The notes under the pieces: model-generated | What the model was told of the DNA's origin: nothing | What the model saw: the letters and a program-made list of their open reading frames with translations, nothing else | Databases searched by the model: none | Shown here: positions 7,694 through 14,773 of the stretch, piece after piece | Layout: the number at the start of each line of letters is the position of its first letter | Position numbering within the stretch: position 1 is the stretch's first letter | Source: CAXDOZ01 sp963991145 | Lineage (GTDB): Bacteria > Bacteroidota > Bacteroidia > Chitinophagales > JABDMM01 | DNA length: 23,195 nt | NCBI GenBank assembly: GCA_963991145.1 | Contig: CAXDOZ010000029.1 | Span: 1-23,195 of the forward strand | Direction of reading: 5' to 3' | Translations under genes and position numbers: made by a program

Positions 7694-7805
7694 TACTTAA
7701 GGATAGTAGTTCTACTAACATAGGTGACCCGCCACCTCCTCCCAGTCTCATTTCGGCATTCCAGGCCAGACAATATCCCTCCAGTTTGTATCTGCTTGAA
7801 TTAAA
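7653..7805 (-). pseudogene. Possible C-terminal fragment of a TssD (Hcp-like) tube protein
   Basis: A minus-strand frame without a start reads N-S-S-R-Y-K-L-E-G-Y-C-L-A-W-N-A-E-M, then R-L and five glycines, then S-P-M-L-V-E-L-L-S-L-S-I-K-V, ending at 7653 inside the muramidase gene. From memory, the G-Y-C-L ... E-M ... P-M-x-x-x-L-x-x-S pattern resembles the C-terminus of Bacteroidota TssD/Hcp tube proteins. No N-terminal part remains upstream, where a convincing lipoprotein gene begins. An open frame of this length is not rare by chance, so this is a tentative call on the otherwise gene-free stretch 7694-7823. Confidence 0.22.
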
Positions 7806-7823
7806 TTTTTGAACTTCGTTCAG

Positions 7824-8891
7824 ATGAAGAAGTTCTACCCCCTCTTTCTTTTCCTCTTTTGCGGATTGGTTCTTTTCTCTTGCAAGCAGGATAATGTATG
7901 TGATGATTGCGGCAATATTGATCCCATTGACCAGAACTCAGATGTACTGGGGTATGGAATTCTAGTTAAACTACCCGGAATATGGAGAGGACCGGTAAGT
8001 TCGACAACAGCCCTTGGCTCATTTCCGGAGTGGACCGTTGATCTTCGTCCGATTTCTAACAACCAGGTTTCAGCAAAGAATGAACTAGATAGCTTGAATG
8101 ACATTCATTTAAGCTTTTTTATCTGTCAATTTGAGTGTAGTTACAAAATGGCATTCAGAAATGGAGGAGGCTTCGCCGGATTGGATCGAACATCATACAT
8201 GATAGTAGATTCAGTCTTTGAGTCTGTCAACTCCAGTTACTACAGGTTTTCTGATCCGGTAGTGGGAGGAAAAAGAGTTTACTCTGAACTCATCTTTAAA
8301 GGTGACAGCCTGATCTTGAGAAGCTTCACTAATAAATACAACACCCTTGCCGATCCTGTTCTACACATGGAATGGCGATCCAAACTGCTCGATCAAACTA
8401 GCGCTCAGGCAGCAATTAGCAAGCATAGTTTTCCAGGGAAATCTGTTACTCAAAACTTTGAAACAACCTTTGACTCTGTGAGCGAAGCGGTATTTTATGA
8501 TTTGGGAGATGATCCGTATCCTGCCGACCAGCAACCGGAGTTAGGAGTATCTAACATCACCTTCAGTCTTGGAATGGGAGTTCCTGTGGACCCCACCAAG
8601 AGAGTATTGATTATGATCATGACCCAGGAGCTTTTTGATGGTTTCACTCCTCAACTTCAAAATCTGATCTACCGATCCAGATATGTATTTGTTCCAGCAA
8701 CTGTAAATGGCGGATTTAGTTTTGATTACATGCATCCTGGCCCTTATTTTGTCAATGTGATTTACGATCTTAATGGGGACGGTAACTTCTCCAGTGGAGA
8801 TTACATGAATAGTATGTTTGACCGTGAGTTGATTCTGGATCCTGAAGGAACCACAAGTTTGAATGTGACGGTCGATTTTCAAATACCTTAA
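7824..8891 (+). CDS. Lipoprotein of unknown function
   Basis: The protein has 355 residues. MKKFYPLFLFLFCGLVLFSC is a clear lipoprotein signal with the acylated Cys at 20, followed by a short Cys-rich segment (K-Q-D-N-V-C-D-D-C). The body looks like two beta-rich lobes, one around residues 40-195 and one around 205-355. Near the C-terminus D-L-N-G-D-G-N-F-S-S-G-D (about 315-326) matches an EF-hand/dockerin-like calcium loop, but only one copy is present. I do not recognise a family. The ATG at 7824 starts the lipoprotein signal. The DUF4412 gene follows after 9 nt, so the two probably form an envelope operon. Confidence 0.8.
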   Translation: MKKFYPLFLFLFCGLVLFSCKQDNVCDDCGNIDPIDQNSDVLGYGILVKLPGIWRGPVSSTTALGSFPEWTVDLRPISNNQVSAKNELDSLNDIHLSFFICQFECSYKMAFRNGGGFAGLDRTSYMIVDSVFESVNSSYYRFSDPVVGGKRVYSELIFKGDSLILRSFTNKYNTLADPVLHMEWRSKLLDQTSAQAAISKHSFPGKSVTQNFETTFDSVSEAVFYDLGDDPYPADQQPELGVSNITFSLGMGVPVDPTKRVLIMIMTQELFDGFTPQLQNLIYRSRYVFVPATVNGGFSFDYMHPGPYFVNVIYDLNGDGNFSSGDYMNSMFDRELILDPEGTTSLNVTVDFQIP

Positions 8892-8900
8892 ATACAAAAG

Positions 8901-9563
8901 ATGAAGACTTTTTTGATTTCAATCCTGACTTTATTCATTGGCTTTTCATTAAATGCTCAAGTTACCGAAGGGTCCATAACCTATGAGGTTGAGGTAGAAA
9001 TGGATGAGGAGGAATACCAAATGGTAAAATCAATGTTTGGGGACATGACAATGACAAATCACTTCTCTTCAAAAGGATCAAGAATAGATATTGACATGGG
9101 CTTTATGAGCACTACGGCTATTGTTGAGACTGGAAATGACGAGGTTTTGGTCTTAATGGACATGTTTGGTATGAAAAACTATATGGTCTCATCAGCCAGC
9201 GATTATAAAGATGATCAGGGCTTCGATTCAGATGTTAAACCAGTAAGAACAACATCAACAAAGGAGATTGCTGGTTATGAATGCATTGAGTACGAATACG
9301 AAACGGAATCACTAGATAAAATTAGTATTTGGGTTTCTGAAGAATTAGTTCCTGAAACGAGCTCGCCAAATGTTCCTGATGGTCTTAATGGGATGCCACT
9401 TGAGTTTAGCTCGAAAGGACCTCAAGGTATGATTCAATTCAAGGCAATATCTGTCTCTTTAGAGAAGCCATCCGATGATTTATTTTCTACTGAGATTCCA
9501 GATGGATATACTGAAATGGATTTGGATAAGATTATGGAAATGAGCGGAGGAATGGGCAAATAG
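8901..9563 (+). CDS. Exported DUF4412-like protein
   Basis: The protein has 220 residues. A signal peptide (MKTFLISILTLFIGFSLNAQ) is followed by a DUF4412-type layout: G-S-I-T-Y-E-V-E-V at the mature N-terminus, a G-S-R-I-D-I-D-M strand, a region with M-D-M-F-G-M-K-N-Y, then T-S-T-K-E-I-A-G-Y-E-C and the I-S-I-W-V-S-E-E-L strand. The order of strands resembles LolA/LolB-like or GLPGLI-type folds, which bind lipids or hydrophobic ligands, but no function is established for DUF4412. The C-terminus is acidic and Met/Gly rich. It lies 9 nt after the lipoprotein gene and is probably co-transcribed. The family assignment is from pattern memory. Confidence 0.8.
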   Translation: MKTFLISILTLFIGFSLNAQVTEGSITYEVEVEMDEEEYQMVKSMFGDMTMTNHFSSKGSRIDIDMGFMSTTAIVETGNDEVLVLMDMFGMKNYMVSSASDYKDDQGFDSDVKPVRTTSTKEIAGYECIEYEYETESLDKISIWVSEELVPETSSPNVPDGLNGMPLEFSSKGPQGMIQFKAISVSLEKPSDDLFSTEIPDGYTEMDLDKIMEMSGGMGK

Positions 9564-9591
9564 CTCATTGTAGGTTAATTCCTTTCCTTCA

Positions 9592-9606
9592 GCCCTTCGG
9601 GCGGAT
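9592..9606 (+). repeat. GCCCTTCGGGCGGAT palindromic motif, copy 1
   Basis: An 11-nt palindromic core (GCCCTTCGGGC) plus GGAT, between the DUF4412 and membrane-protein genes. The same 15 bases occur inverted at 11191-11205, with near copies at 16457 and 22139. It is not followed by a T-run, so it is not an obvious terminator. Confidence 0.6.
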
Positions 9607-9676
9607 ACATATCCTCATCACGTGCATTACTTTTTTTCAGGATAGGTTTTCCCTTAAATAATTTTATCGGGATAAG

Positions 9677-10609
9677 ATGGATACGCTTTATCTCGATATC
9701 ACCGATTCTACTCCAAAAGAGATCAGACACGTTGAGCGCGTAATGGTTAAAGAGGATCAGGACAACCAGTTATTGGGTTTGCCTCCCAGCACCATTATCG
9801 CAATTGCAGTTCCTGTCGCTCTTTTTGTAATTGGGATGTTTATCCTAAGACGTCAGAAAAGGAAGCAAAGAGCTGATCTGAAAAAGAAGAGAAGTGATGA
9901 GATGAAGGTTTGGACAGGCAAATATCTTCAGCAGGTTAGCGATCGCGCTTCAAGTTTCAAACTGATGGCCAACTCCGTGATGAACGGAGATTCACTTCCG
10001 CCGAATCCTCCAACTAATCTGTCAATGTCCTATCTGCAAACTCTTAGTGCAGATAGCCTGGACCCGATCATTCATCCAAACGGAACTGCTTCAATGAATG
10101 GAAGATTTGAGCATTACCTTGAGTATCTGGATGCCATTCAGGAATCAGAGCAAGTAAAAACAGAGGGAGAACTGGCATCCGAGGAATGGTCAGAAATGTG
10201 GGCCCGCTTCAATAAGGATTATAAAGAAACGCTTGAGTTCATTCATACCTTTTTCTCTGACCTGTCGACAAATGTTAGTGAGGAGAATCCGCCTGATTCT
10301 TTCTTATTGAAGCTATTTGAGATTAGGAATGAGTGGTATGTGCTCACCAAACAAGATCCTCAAAATGAAATGACGATCACCTTTGAAAGTCTCTTTACTC
10401 CTATCAAGACCTATTGTGAGGAGAGAATTCAGGAAAATCCTTCGGACCCTCGCCCTTTCCAATTGCAGGATAAGATCGATCGTGTTCTTGGGCAGAGAGA
10501 ACAGATCAAATCAAAGCGCAAGCGCTTCAATGTCTTATTTACAGATGTTTCTGAAAAACTGATCGATTGCCAAAAGCAGATCAGTAAGGGTGCCGATTAC
10601 CTTTTCTAG
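9677..10609 (+). CDS. Single-span membrane protein of unknown function
   Basis: The protein has 310 residues. An N-terminal segment of about 37 residues without a signal peptide precedes one transmembrane helix at about 39-57 (I-I-A-I-A-V-P-V-A-L-F-V-I-G-M-F-I-L). Then comes a strongly basic stop-transfer stretch (R-R-Q-K-R-K-Q-R) and a large charged, helical C-terminal domain, probably cytoplasmic by the positive-inside rule. The end (D-K-I-D-R-V-L-G-Q-R-E-Q-I-K-S-K-R-K-R) may form a coiled coil. I recognise no family. The frame begins with ATG at 9677. The gene is convergent with the next one, and the two stop codons overlap in the palindrome CTAG (10606-10609). Confidence 0.75.
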   Translation: MDTLYLDITDSTPKEIRHVERVMVKEDQDNQLLGLPPSTIIAIAVPVALFVIGMFILRRQKRKQRADLKKKRSDEMKVWTGKYLQQVSDRASSFKLMANSVMNGDSLPPNPPTNLSMSYLQTLSADSLDPIIHPNGTASMNGRFEHYLEYLDAIQESEQVKTEGELASEEWSEMWARFNKDYKETLEFIHTFFSDLSTNVSEENPPDSFLLKLFEIRNEWYVLTKQDPQNEMTITFESLFTPIKTYCEERIQENPSDPRPFQLQDKIDRVLGQREQIKSKRKRFNVLFTDVSEKLIDCQKQISKGADYLF

Positions 10610-11250
10610 TTGATATACTCAATCGACATGTAGGTCACCTTCATCTGCTGTTGCCCTTTGACAATAAAGCCAAAGTCTCGTCCGCGGTGAAAATCGTCCT
10701 GGACTGAGATGAGCTCTTTTACCTTTTCTCCAAGATCTTCTCTTCCGGCATGAAATGATACCAATCCATTGGAGCGCTGAACTTTGAGGATAAAATCATC
10801 ATCACCTGCCTGATCGTGATGCAAGCCTGGATGATCCGTCCATGATTGTGTAATTCTCTCCACTCCATCAATCATTTTCCTGATCTGGTATTCACCTTCA
10901 TTAGAGATCTCAAAAACGTTGTAATTGCTATTATCTCTGAATCCCCAGATTAGACCATAGGGATATCCATGACCGCCCGATTTCAATTCCAGTTTGACTA
11001 CTAATTCATAATCGCGGGATGTATCAATGGAGATCTCGGTAGTCCTGATCCCTTCTTCGTCCTTATTGAAATTTTGAAACAGCAATCCTGTCCCATTTAG
11101 GTAGACATCAAAATTCTTGTTTTGAAATGTCCATGGGTCTATGTATCCCTCTTCCCCATTGCCAAACTCATCTACATATACAGGCTGCCCATCCGCCCGA
11201 AGGGCGAGAAATTGAATAAACAAGACAGCTATGATTACAATTACTCTCAT
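10606..11250 (-). CDS. Exported beta-sandwich (LamG/DUF1080-like) protein
   Basis: The protein has 214 residues with a signal peptide (MRVIVIIAVLFIQFLALRADGQ). The mature part reads like a concanavalin-type jelly roll: a D-E-F-G-N-G start, paired strands (Y-E-L-V-V-K-L-E-L-K), the G-L-I-W-G-F-R-D-N-S-N-Y segment, Y-Q-I-R-K-M-I-D-G-V, and a final V-T-Y-M-S-I-E-Y-I. This layout is typical of LamG/DUF1080-like modules that bind or cleave sugars, but no catalytic residues can be assigned. A-L-R-A-D in the signal peptide is encoded by the dispersed 15-bp palindromic motif. The gene is divergent from the short-chain dehydrogenase gene, 62 nt away, and convergent with the membrane-protein gene. Confidence 0.75.
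   Translation of the reverse strand: MRVIVIIAVLFIQFLALRADGQPVYVDEFGNGEEGYIDPWTFQNKNFDVYLNGTGLLFQNFNKDEEGIRTTEISIDTSRDYELVVKLELKSGGHGYPYGLIWGFRDNSNYNVFEISNEGEYQIRKMIDGVERITQSWTDHPGLHHDQAGDDDFILKVQRSNGLVSFHAGREDLGEKVKELISVQDDFHRGRDFGFIVKGQQQMKVTYMSIEYIN
11191..11205 (-). repeat. GCCCTTCGGGCGGAT palindromic motif, copy 2 (inside a signal peptide)
   Basis: Identical on the minus strand to the motif at 9592-9606. Its 15 bases are read as five codons, A-L-R-A-D, near the cleavage region of a signal peptide, so an in-frame insertion is conceivable. Confidence 0.6.
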
Positions 11251-11312
11251 TATTATTATTTACGAAAGTTACAGAGCCTAGGTTCTAAATATTTATCTAC
11301 AATCCACAATTT

Positions 11313-12167
11313 ATGTCTGCACAAGCTAGAATCCTAATCACAGGAGCAAGCACAGGAATTGGCGAAGCTCTGGCCAGAGAGGCGATAAACAGAAATTATG
11401 CCGTTTATGGAACAGTTCGAAAAGAGGCCGATGCCGAGCGCCTAAGCAAGGAGTTTGGTGATTCTTTTAAAGCACTGATCTTTGATGTTACCGATCACAA
11501 TGCTATCGAGGAGGCAGCTAAGCAGCTTGAGGAGAAGCTTGGCGAAAGAGGTTTAGATATTTTGGTGAATAATGCCGGTATCGCTGTAGGAGGACCCCTG
11601 CAACATATTCCGATGGATGAGATCAGGTATCAGTTTGAGGTAAATGTCTTTGGTGCAATTAAGATGATGCAGTCATTCGCCCCGCTTTTAGGAGCAAGAG
11701 AGAACCATGGAAATAAGCCCGGAAAGATCATAAATGTAAGCTCAGTAGCAGGACAGGTATGTGCACCTTTCCTTGCACCTTATGTTGGATCTAAGCACGC
11801 TTTGGAAGGAATCTCGAATAGCTTCAGACGTGAGTTAATGGTTTGGGGAATAGATGTTATAGTGGTTGGTCCGGGAGCTGTAAAAACTCCAATTTGGGAT
11901 AAGGCGGAGGAGCTTGATCCCTATGCTAATACAGCATACTCTAAGGCATTTGCTGCCTTTAGAAAGATCTTTACCGATACTGGCGAAGGTGGTGAACCAG
12001 CCTCTGATCTGGCAAGAAAAATGATGGATGCTGTTGAATCCGGGAAACCTAAAACCAGGTATGCCTTCGTTAAGGAGAAGTTCAGGAACTATACCTTGCC
12101 ACGGCTTCTGCCTCCAAGGTTACTGGATAAAGGCCTTGCCCGGTCGATGGGCTTGCCTAAAAAGTAA
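11313..12167 (+). CDS. Short-chain dehydrogenase/reductase (SDR)
   Basis: The protein has 284 residues and is cytoplasmic. Classical SDR features are complete: cofactor motif T-G-A-S-T-G-I-G at 10-17, N-N-A-G at 86-89, Asn111, Ser144 and the Y-x-x-x-K pair Tyr157/Lys161. The V-R-K after the second strand suggests NADP(H) preference. The C-terminal extension (P-R-L-L-P-P-R-L-L-D-K near the end) resembles retinol or hydroxysteroid dehydrogenase-like SDRs, consistent with a lipophilic alcohol or ketone substrate, but this is inference. It is divergent from the exported beta-sandwich gene and lies 38 nt ahead of a small orphan gene in the same direction. Confidence 0.92.
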   Translation: MSAQARILITGASTGIGEALAREAINRNYAVYGTVRKEADAERLSKEFGDSFKALIFDVTDHNAIEEAAKQLEEKLGERGLDILVNNAGIAVGGPLQHIPMDEIRYQFEVNVFGAIKMMQSFAPLLGARENHGNKPGKIINVSSVAGQVCAPFLAPYVGSKHALEGISNSFRRELMVWGIDVIVVGPGAVKTPIWDKAEELDPYANTAYSKAFAAFRKIFTDTGEGGEPASDLARKMMDAVESGKPKTRYAFVKEKFRNYTLPRLLPPRLLDKGLARSMGLPKK

Positions 12168-12205
12168 GTTGCAACCTAAAGAGCTCATATCCACGTCTTT
12201 AGAAT

Positions 12206-12586
12206 ATGGATTACCTTTTATGCTTATATGTAGCCTTTGCCCTGGATCAGGGAATAGCAGCTCAAAAGCTGAAGGAGGAATCCGATAATCGTTTCGATCC
12301 GATTATTCCGGAAAATCACATCTGTTATCTGGACCATTTCGATCCATTCTTTGAATGGAAAACAGTACCCGATTCTATAAACTTCTCGCTGTACGATAGG
12401 TGGGGAACTCAAATTGGTGCTTCTATTGATCCTTTATTCTTACTAGGGGAAGCATTGTTCGAAGAAGAACAACATAGATCAAATCATCCAGACCACTGGT
12501 ACTTCTATGTCGAGGCCTGGATTGATGGGAAAAAGTACAGCCAGGACGGGGTCACAACCTTTCTGGGCTGGTACTGCAGTGGGTAA
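12206..12586 (+). CDS. Small protein of unknown function with a T9SS-tail-like end
   Basis: The protein has 126 residues. The N-terminus (MDYLLCLYVAFALDQGIAAQ) is hydrophobic and may be a poor signal peptide. The middle contains F-S-L-Y-D-R-W-G-T-Q-I and the end reads W-Y-F-Y-V-E-A-W-I-D-G-K-K-Y-S-Q-D-G-V. These resemble, by eye, the N-R-W-G ... Y-x-Y ... G-x-x-x-x-x-x-G-x-V-x-L layout of the gliding-motility-associated (type B) T9SS C-terminal domain, but without a cargo domain and with a changed end (F-L-G-W-Y-C-S-G). It could be a free-standing or degraded sorting-domain-like protein or an unrelated small protein. Its stop codon directly abuts that of the convergent desaturase gene (TAATTA, 12584-12589). 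Confidence 0.6.
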   Translation: MDYLLCLYVAFALDQGIAAQKLKEESDNRFDPIIPENHICYLDHFDPFFEWKTVPDSINFSLYDRWGTQIGASIDPLFLLGEALFEEEQHRSNHPDHWYFYVEAWIDGKKYSQDGVTTFLGWYCSG

Positions 12587-13549
12587 TTAAGCAGTAGCTT
12601 TCTGCTTCTCGTATTTGTTCTCTCCACCAAAAGAAGCGGATTCTTTCTTTACATCGAGACCATCGATCCAGTCGATCTTACCCATTTTCTTAGGAACAAC
12701 AGGGTTGCCTAGGTAATCAAGACGCTTTGCCGGATATATGTAAGCTTCAATGATGTAAGTGAAAAGAGAGTATCTGTTAAGGTTTGGATGGAGATATGGT
12801 TGTACATGCTCCTTATGATACTCAGGAAGCTTGCTCCAATGAAGTGTTGGCTTATCGTGATGAGCACCGTGATAACCATTGTTACAGGTAATGAAATTCA
12901 GGAACCAGCCTTTGAACGTTCTCGAGTGATTGTATTTATGCTCCTCATCAGTACCATCGTGCTGCCAGTAGTTGGTGCCTACAATTCCCCATACTGCGTA
13001 TAGGTGAGGGATTATGAAGATCAACAAAGTCTTCTGCCAGTCCAGGATTAAAAGAATAAGCTTTCCTCCAATCACTAATGCCATCTCTGCATAGTATTGA
13101 TAAGCCCATTTTGGCTTTTCCCTCAACATCTTCGCCGCGAAAACCTTCTCATCTCTCATGAATAATGGAGCGATGTGAAAGAATAGCATGAATTGATTCA
13201 ATGCATTGATCTTGTAATGCATATTGTGAGAATTCGCTCTGTCGCGCTCAGTTTGAGTGTATTTGTGATGGCTATAGTTATGCCCTGGTACAAATGCACT
13301 AACAGAGTGCCCATAAGACCAGCTAAGAATAAACTGAAAGAACTTGTTGTGCTCACGTTTCTTAAAAATCGGTGAGTGGATCGTGTTGTGCACGATAACC
13401 GACATTACAAAGGCCCAGAAACAATTGATAGCAACTACGAATAGTCTACCATACCAGCTTTCAGGGAAATATATCCAGCTTAAAATTGAAATCGCATAAT
13501 AGATTCCAACGAAGGTGAGGGTTCTGATATCAGCTTTATAGCGAAGCAT
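12587..13549 (-). CDS. Membrane fatty-acid desaturase/hydroxylase, paralogue 1
   Basis: The protein has 320 residues. The three histidine boxes of the membrane di-iron superfamily are present: H-N-T-I-H (54-58), H-N-Y-S-H-H (90-95) and H-G-A-H-H (227-231). Further conserved histidines are at 197 (W-Q-H-D-G) and 208. Hydrophobic segments lie at about 11-28, 34-54, 118-130 and 155-192. Such enzymes use O2 and an electron donor to desaturate or hydroxylate lipid acyl or sphingoid chains. The ATG at 13549 is chosen by alignment with the tandem paralogue, which starts M-I-L-R-Y-K-A-D against M-L-R-Y-K-A-D here. The pair is separated by 126 nt, and a Cfa-family methyltransferase gene is divergent from it. 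The substrate is unknown. Confidence 0.93.
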   Translation of the reverse strand: MLRYKADIRTLTFVGIYYAISILSWIYFPESWYGRLFVVAINCFWAFVMSVIVHNTIHSPIFKKREHNKFFQFILSWSYGHSVSAFVPGHNYSHHKYTQTERDRANSHNMHYKINALNQFMLFFHIAPLFMRDEKVFAAKMLREKPKWAYQYYAEMALVIGGKLILLILDWQKTLLIFIIPHLYAVWGIVGTNYWQHDGTDEEHKYNHSRTFKGWFLNFITCNNGYHGAHHDKPTLHWSKLPEYHKEHVQPYLHPNLNRYSLFTYIIEAYIYPAKRLDYLGNPVVPKKMGKIDWIDGLDVKKESASFGGENKYEKQKATA

Positions 13550-13675
13550 GACAATAAGGTTTATAGGGCAAAAATGGGGTTTTTCTTGCATGAACAGAAG
13601 GGACAAATGATGATTTTCCCCACTAGCCCACGCATCACTTAATCTTTTAATGCCTTATTCCTGTATTTAGTTCAA

Positions 13676-14623
13676 CTAAGATTCCACACCGAGAGAGACA
13701 TTTTCAGGATCCATATCGGGTTTAATGGACTTCATCCAATTCTCGTCTTTTACTTTAGGAGGAAGAACAAGCGGATTCCCCAGATAATCAACGCGTTTGC
13801 CAGGATAGATGTGAGACTCCCAAAGGAATGCAGTTAGAGAGTTTCTATTCAGGTTTGGGTGGATATAAGGAGCAATGTGTTCTTCGTGATAAGCTGGAAG
13901 TAAGCTCCAGTGAAGGTTTGGCTTATCGTGATGTGCACCATGGTAGCCATTATTGAAGGCAAGGAAGTTCAATACAGGATTAGTGAATGTTCTACTGTGA
14001 TTGTACTTATCATCTTCGTCACATCCATCATGCTGCCAGAAATTTGTTCCTACAATTCCCCAGGCGGCATATAGATGCGGTACAAAAAGAATGCTGATCG
14101 CTTTCCATGGGTTGATGATCAACAATGTGAATTTGATGCCTAAAACGATGGCAAGCTCAAATACATACTGGTAGAACCATCTGGGCTTTTCCTTGAGCAT
14201 CATTTTCGCAAATTCATTCTCATCCTTCATAATACCCGGAACCATTCTGAAAAAGAAAAGGAACTGATTAAAGAAGTTGATCCTGAAGCGCATTTTATCG
14301 GTGCGAATTCGATCCTTAGGAGTTTGTGTAAATCGATGATGGCTAAAATTATGACCAGGGACATAAGCACTAACTGAATGCCCGTAAGTGAAGGATAATA
14401 TCACCTGGAAAACCTTGTTCATCCAACGCTTCTTGAAAATTGGAGCATGAATGGTATTGTGAGTGATCACTGCGCAGATAAAGGACAGGACAGAATTGAT
14501 TGCAATCACGAACAAAATCCCATACCAGCTGCTGGGAAAATATATCCAGCTTAGGATTGCACTTGCAAAATATAATCCTACAAAAAAGAGTGTCCGTAAA
14601 TCCGCTTTATACCTCAGAATCAT
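13676..14623 (-). CDS. Membrane fatty-acid desaturase/hydroxylase, paralogue 2
   Basis: The protein has 315 residues and is a clear tandem paralogue of the next gene, with well over half of positions identical by eye. The boxes are conserved: H-N-T-I-H, H-N-F-S-H-H and H-G-A-H-H, plus W-Q-H-D-G and Y-N-H-S-R. The C-terminal tails differ (V-S-L-G-V-E-S here). The two copies are complete, so divergence in substrate or regiochemistry is more likely than decay. It starts 150 nt from the divergent methyltransferase gene and may share a regulatory region with it. Whether the paralogues are co-transcribed is unclear: the 126-nt gap has no obvious terminator. Confidence 0.93.
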   Translation of the reverse strand: MILRYKADLRTLFFVGLYFASAILSWIYFPSSWYGILFVIAINSVLSFICAVITHNTIHAPIFKKRWMNKVFQVILSFTYGHSVSAYVPGHNFSHHRFTQTPKDRIRTDKMRFRINFFNQFLFFFRMVPGIMKDENEFAKMMLKEKPRWFYQYVFELAIVLGIKFTLLIINPWKAISILFVPHLYAAWGIVGTNFWQHDGCDEDDKYNHSRTFTNPVLNFLAFNNGYHGAHHDKPNLHWSLLPAYHEEHIAPYIHPNLNRNSLTAFLWESHIYPGKRVDYLGNPLVLPPKVKDENWMKSIKPDMDPENVSLGVES

Positions 14624-14682
14624 ACAAATGCAACTTATTCATTAAGTGATAATTAAGAATCGTCACGACACGCAAATTTGCC

Positions 14683-14690
14683 TATCTTTG
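14683..14690 (+). promoter_or_regulatory. Promoter -7 box (TATCTTTG) for the methyltransferase gene
   Basis: TATCTTTG is an exact match to the Bacteroidota TAnnTTTG element and lies in the divergent gap, giving a leader of about 77 nt. No good TTG-type -33 box is seen at the usual distance. Confidence 0.45.
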
Positions 14691-14773
14691 GCGACTTTGC
14701 GCTCAGAATCTTATAAGCCAAAGATAAGGAAGCTTAAACCCTCTGGGAATTCTCAGACCAAAACTTAAACTAC

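Noticed and set aside
8541..8897. 118-codon minus-strand frame opposite the lipoprotein gene
   Set aside because: Antisense shadow of a gene with a clear lipoprotein signal; no recognisable protein features.
9592..9650. GCCCTTCGGGC hairpin followed downstream by a T-run, as a terminator of the DUF4412 gene
   Set aside because: The T-run (about 9630) is nearly 30 nt from the stem, and the same hairpin occurs inside genes, so it is better seen as the dispersed motif.
13550..13675. CATTTTTG as a promoter box for desaturase 1
   Set aside because: The TA is replaced by CA and no partner box is at a suitable distance, so support is too weak to list.
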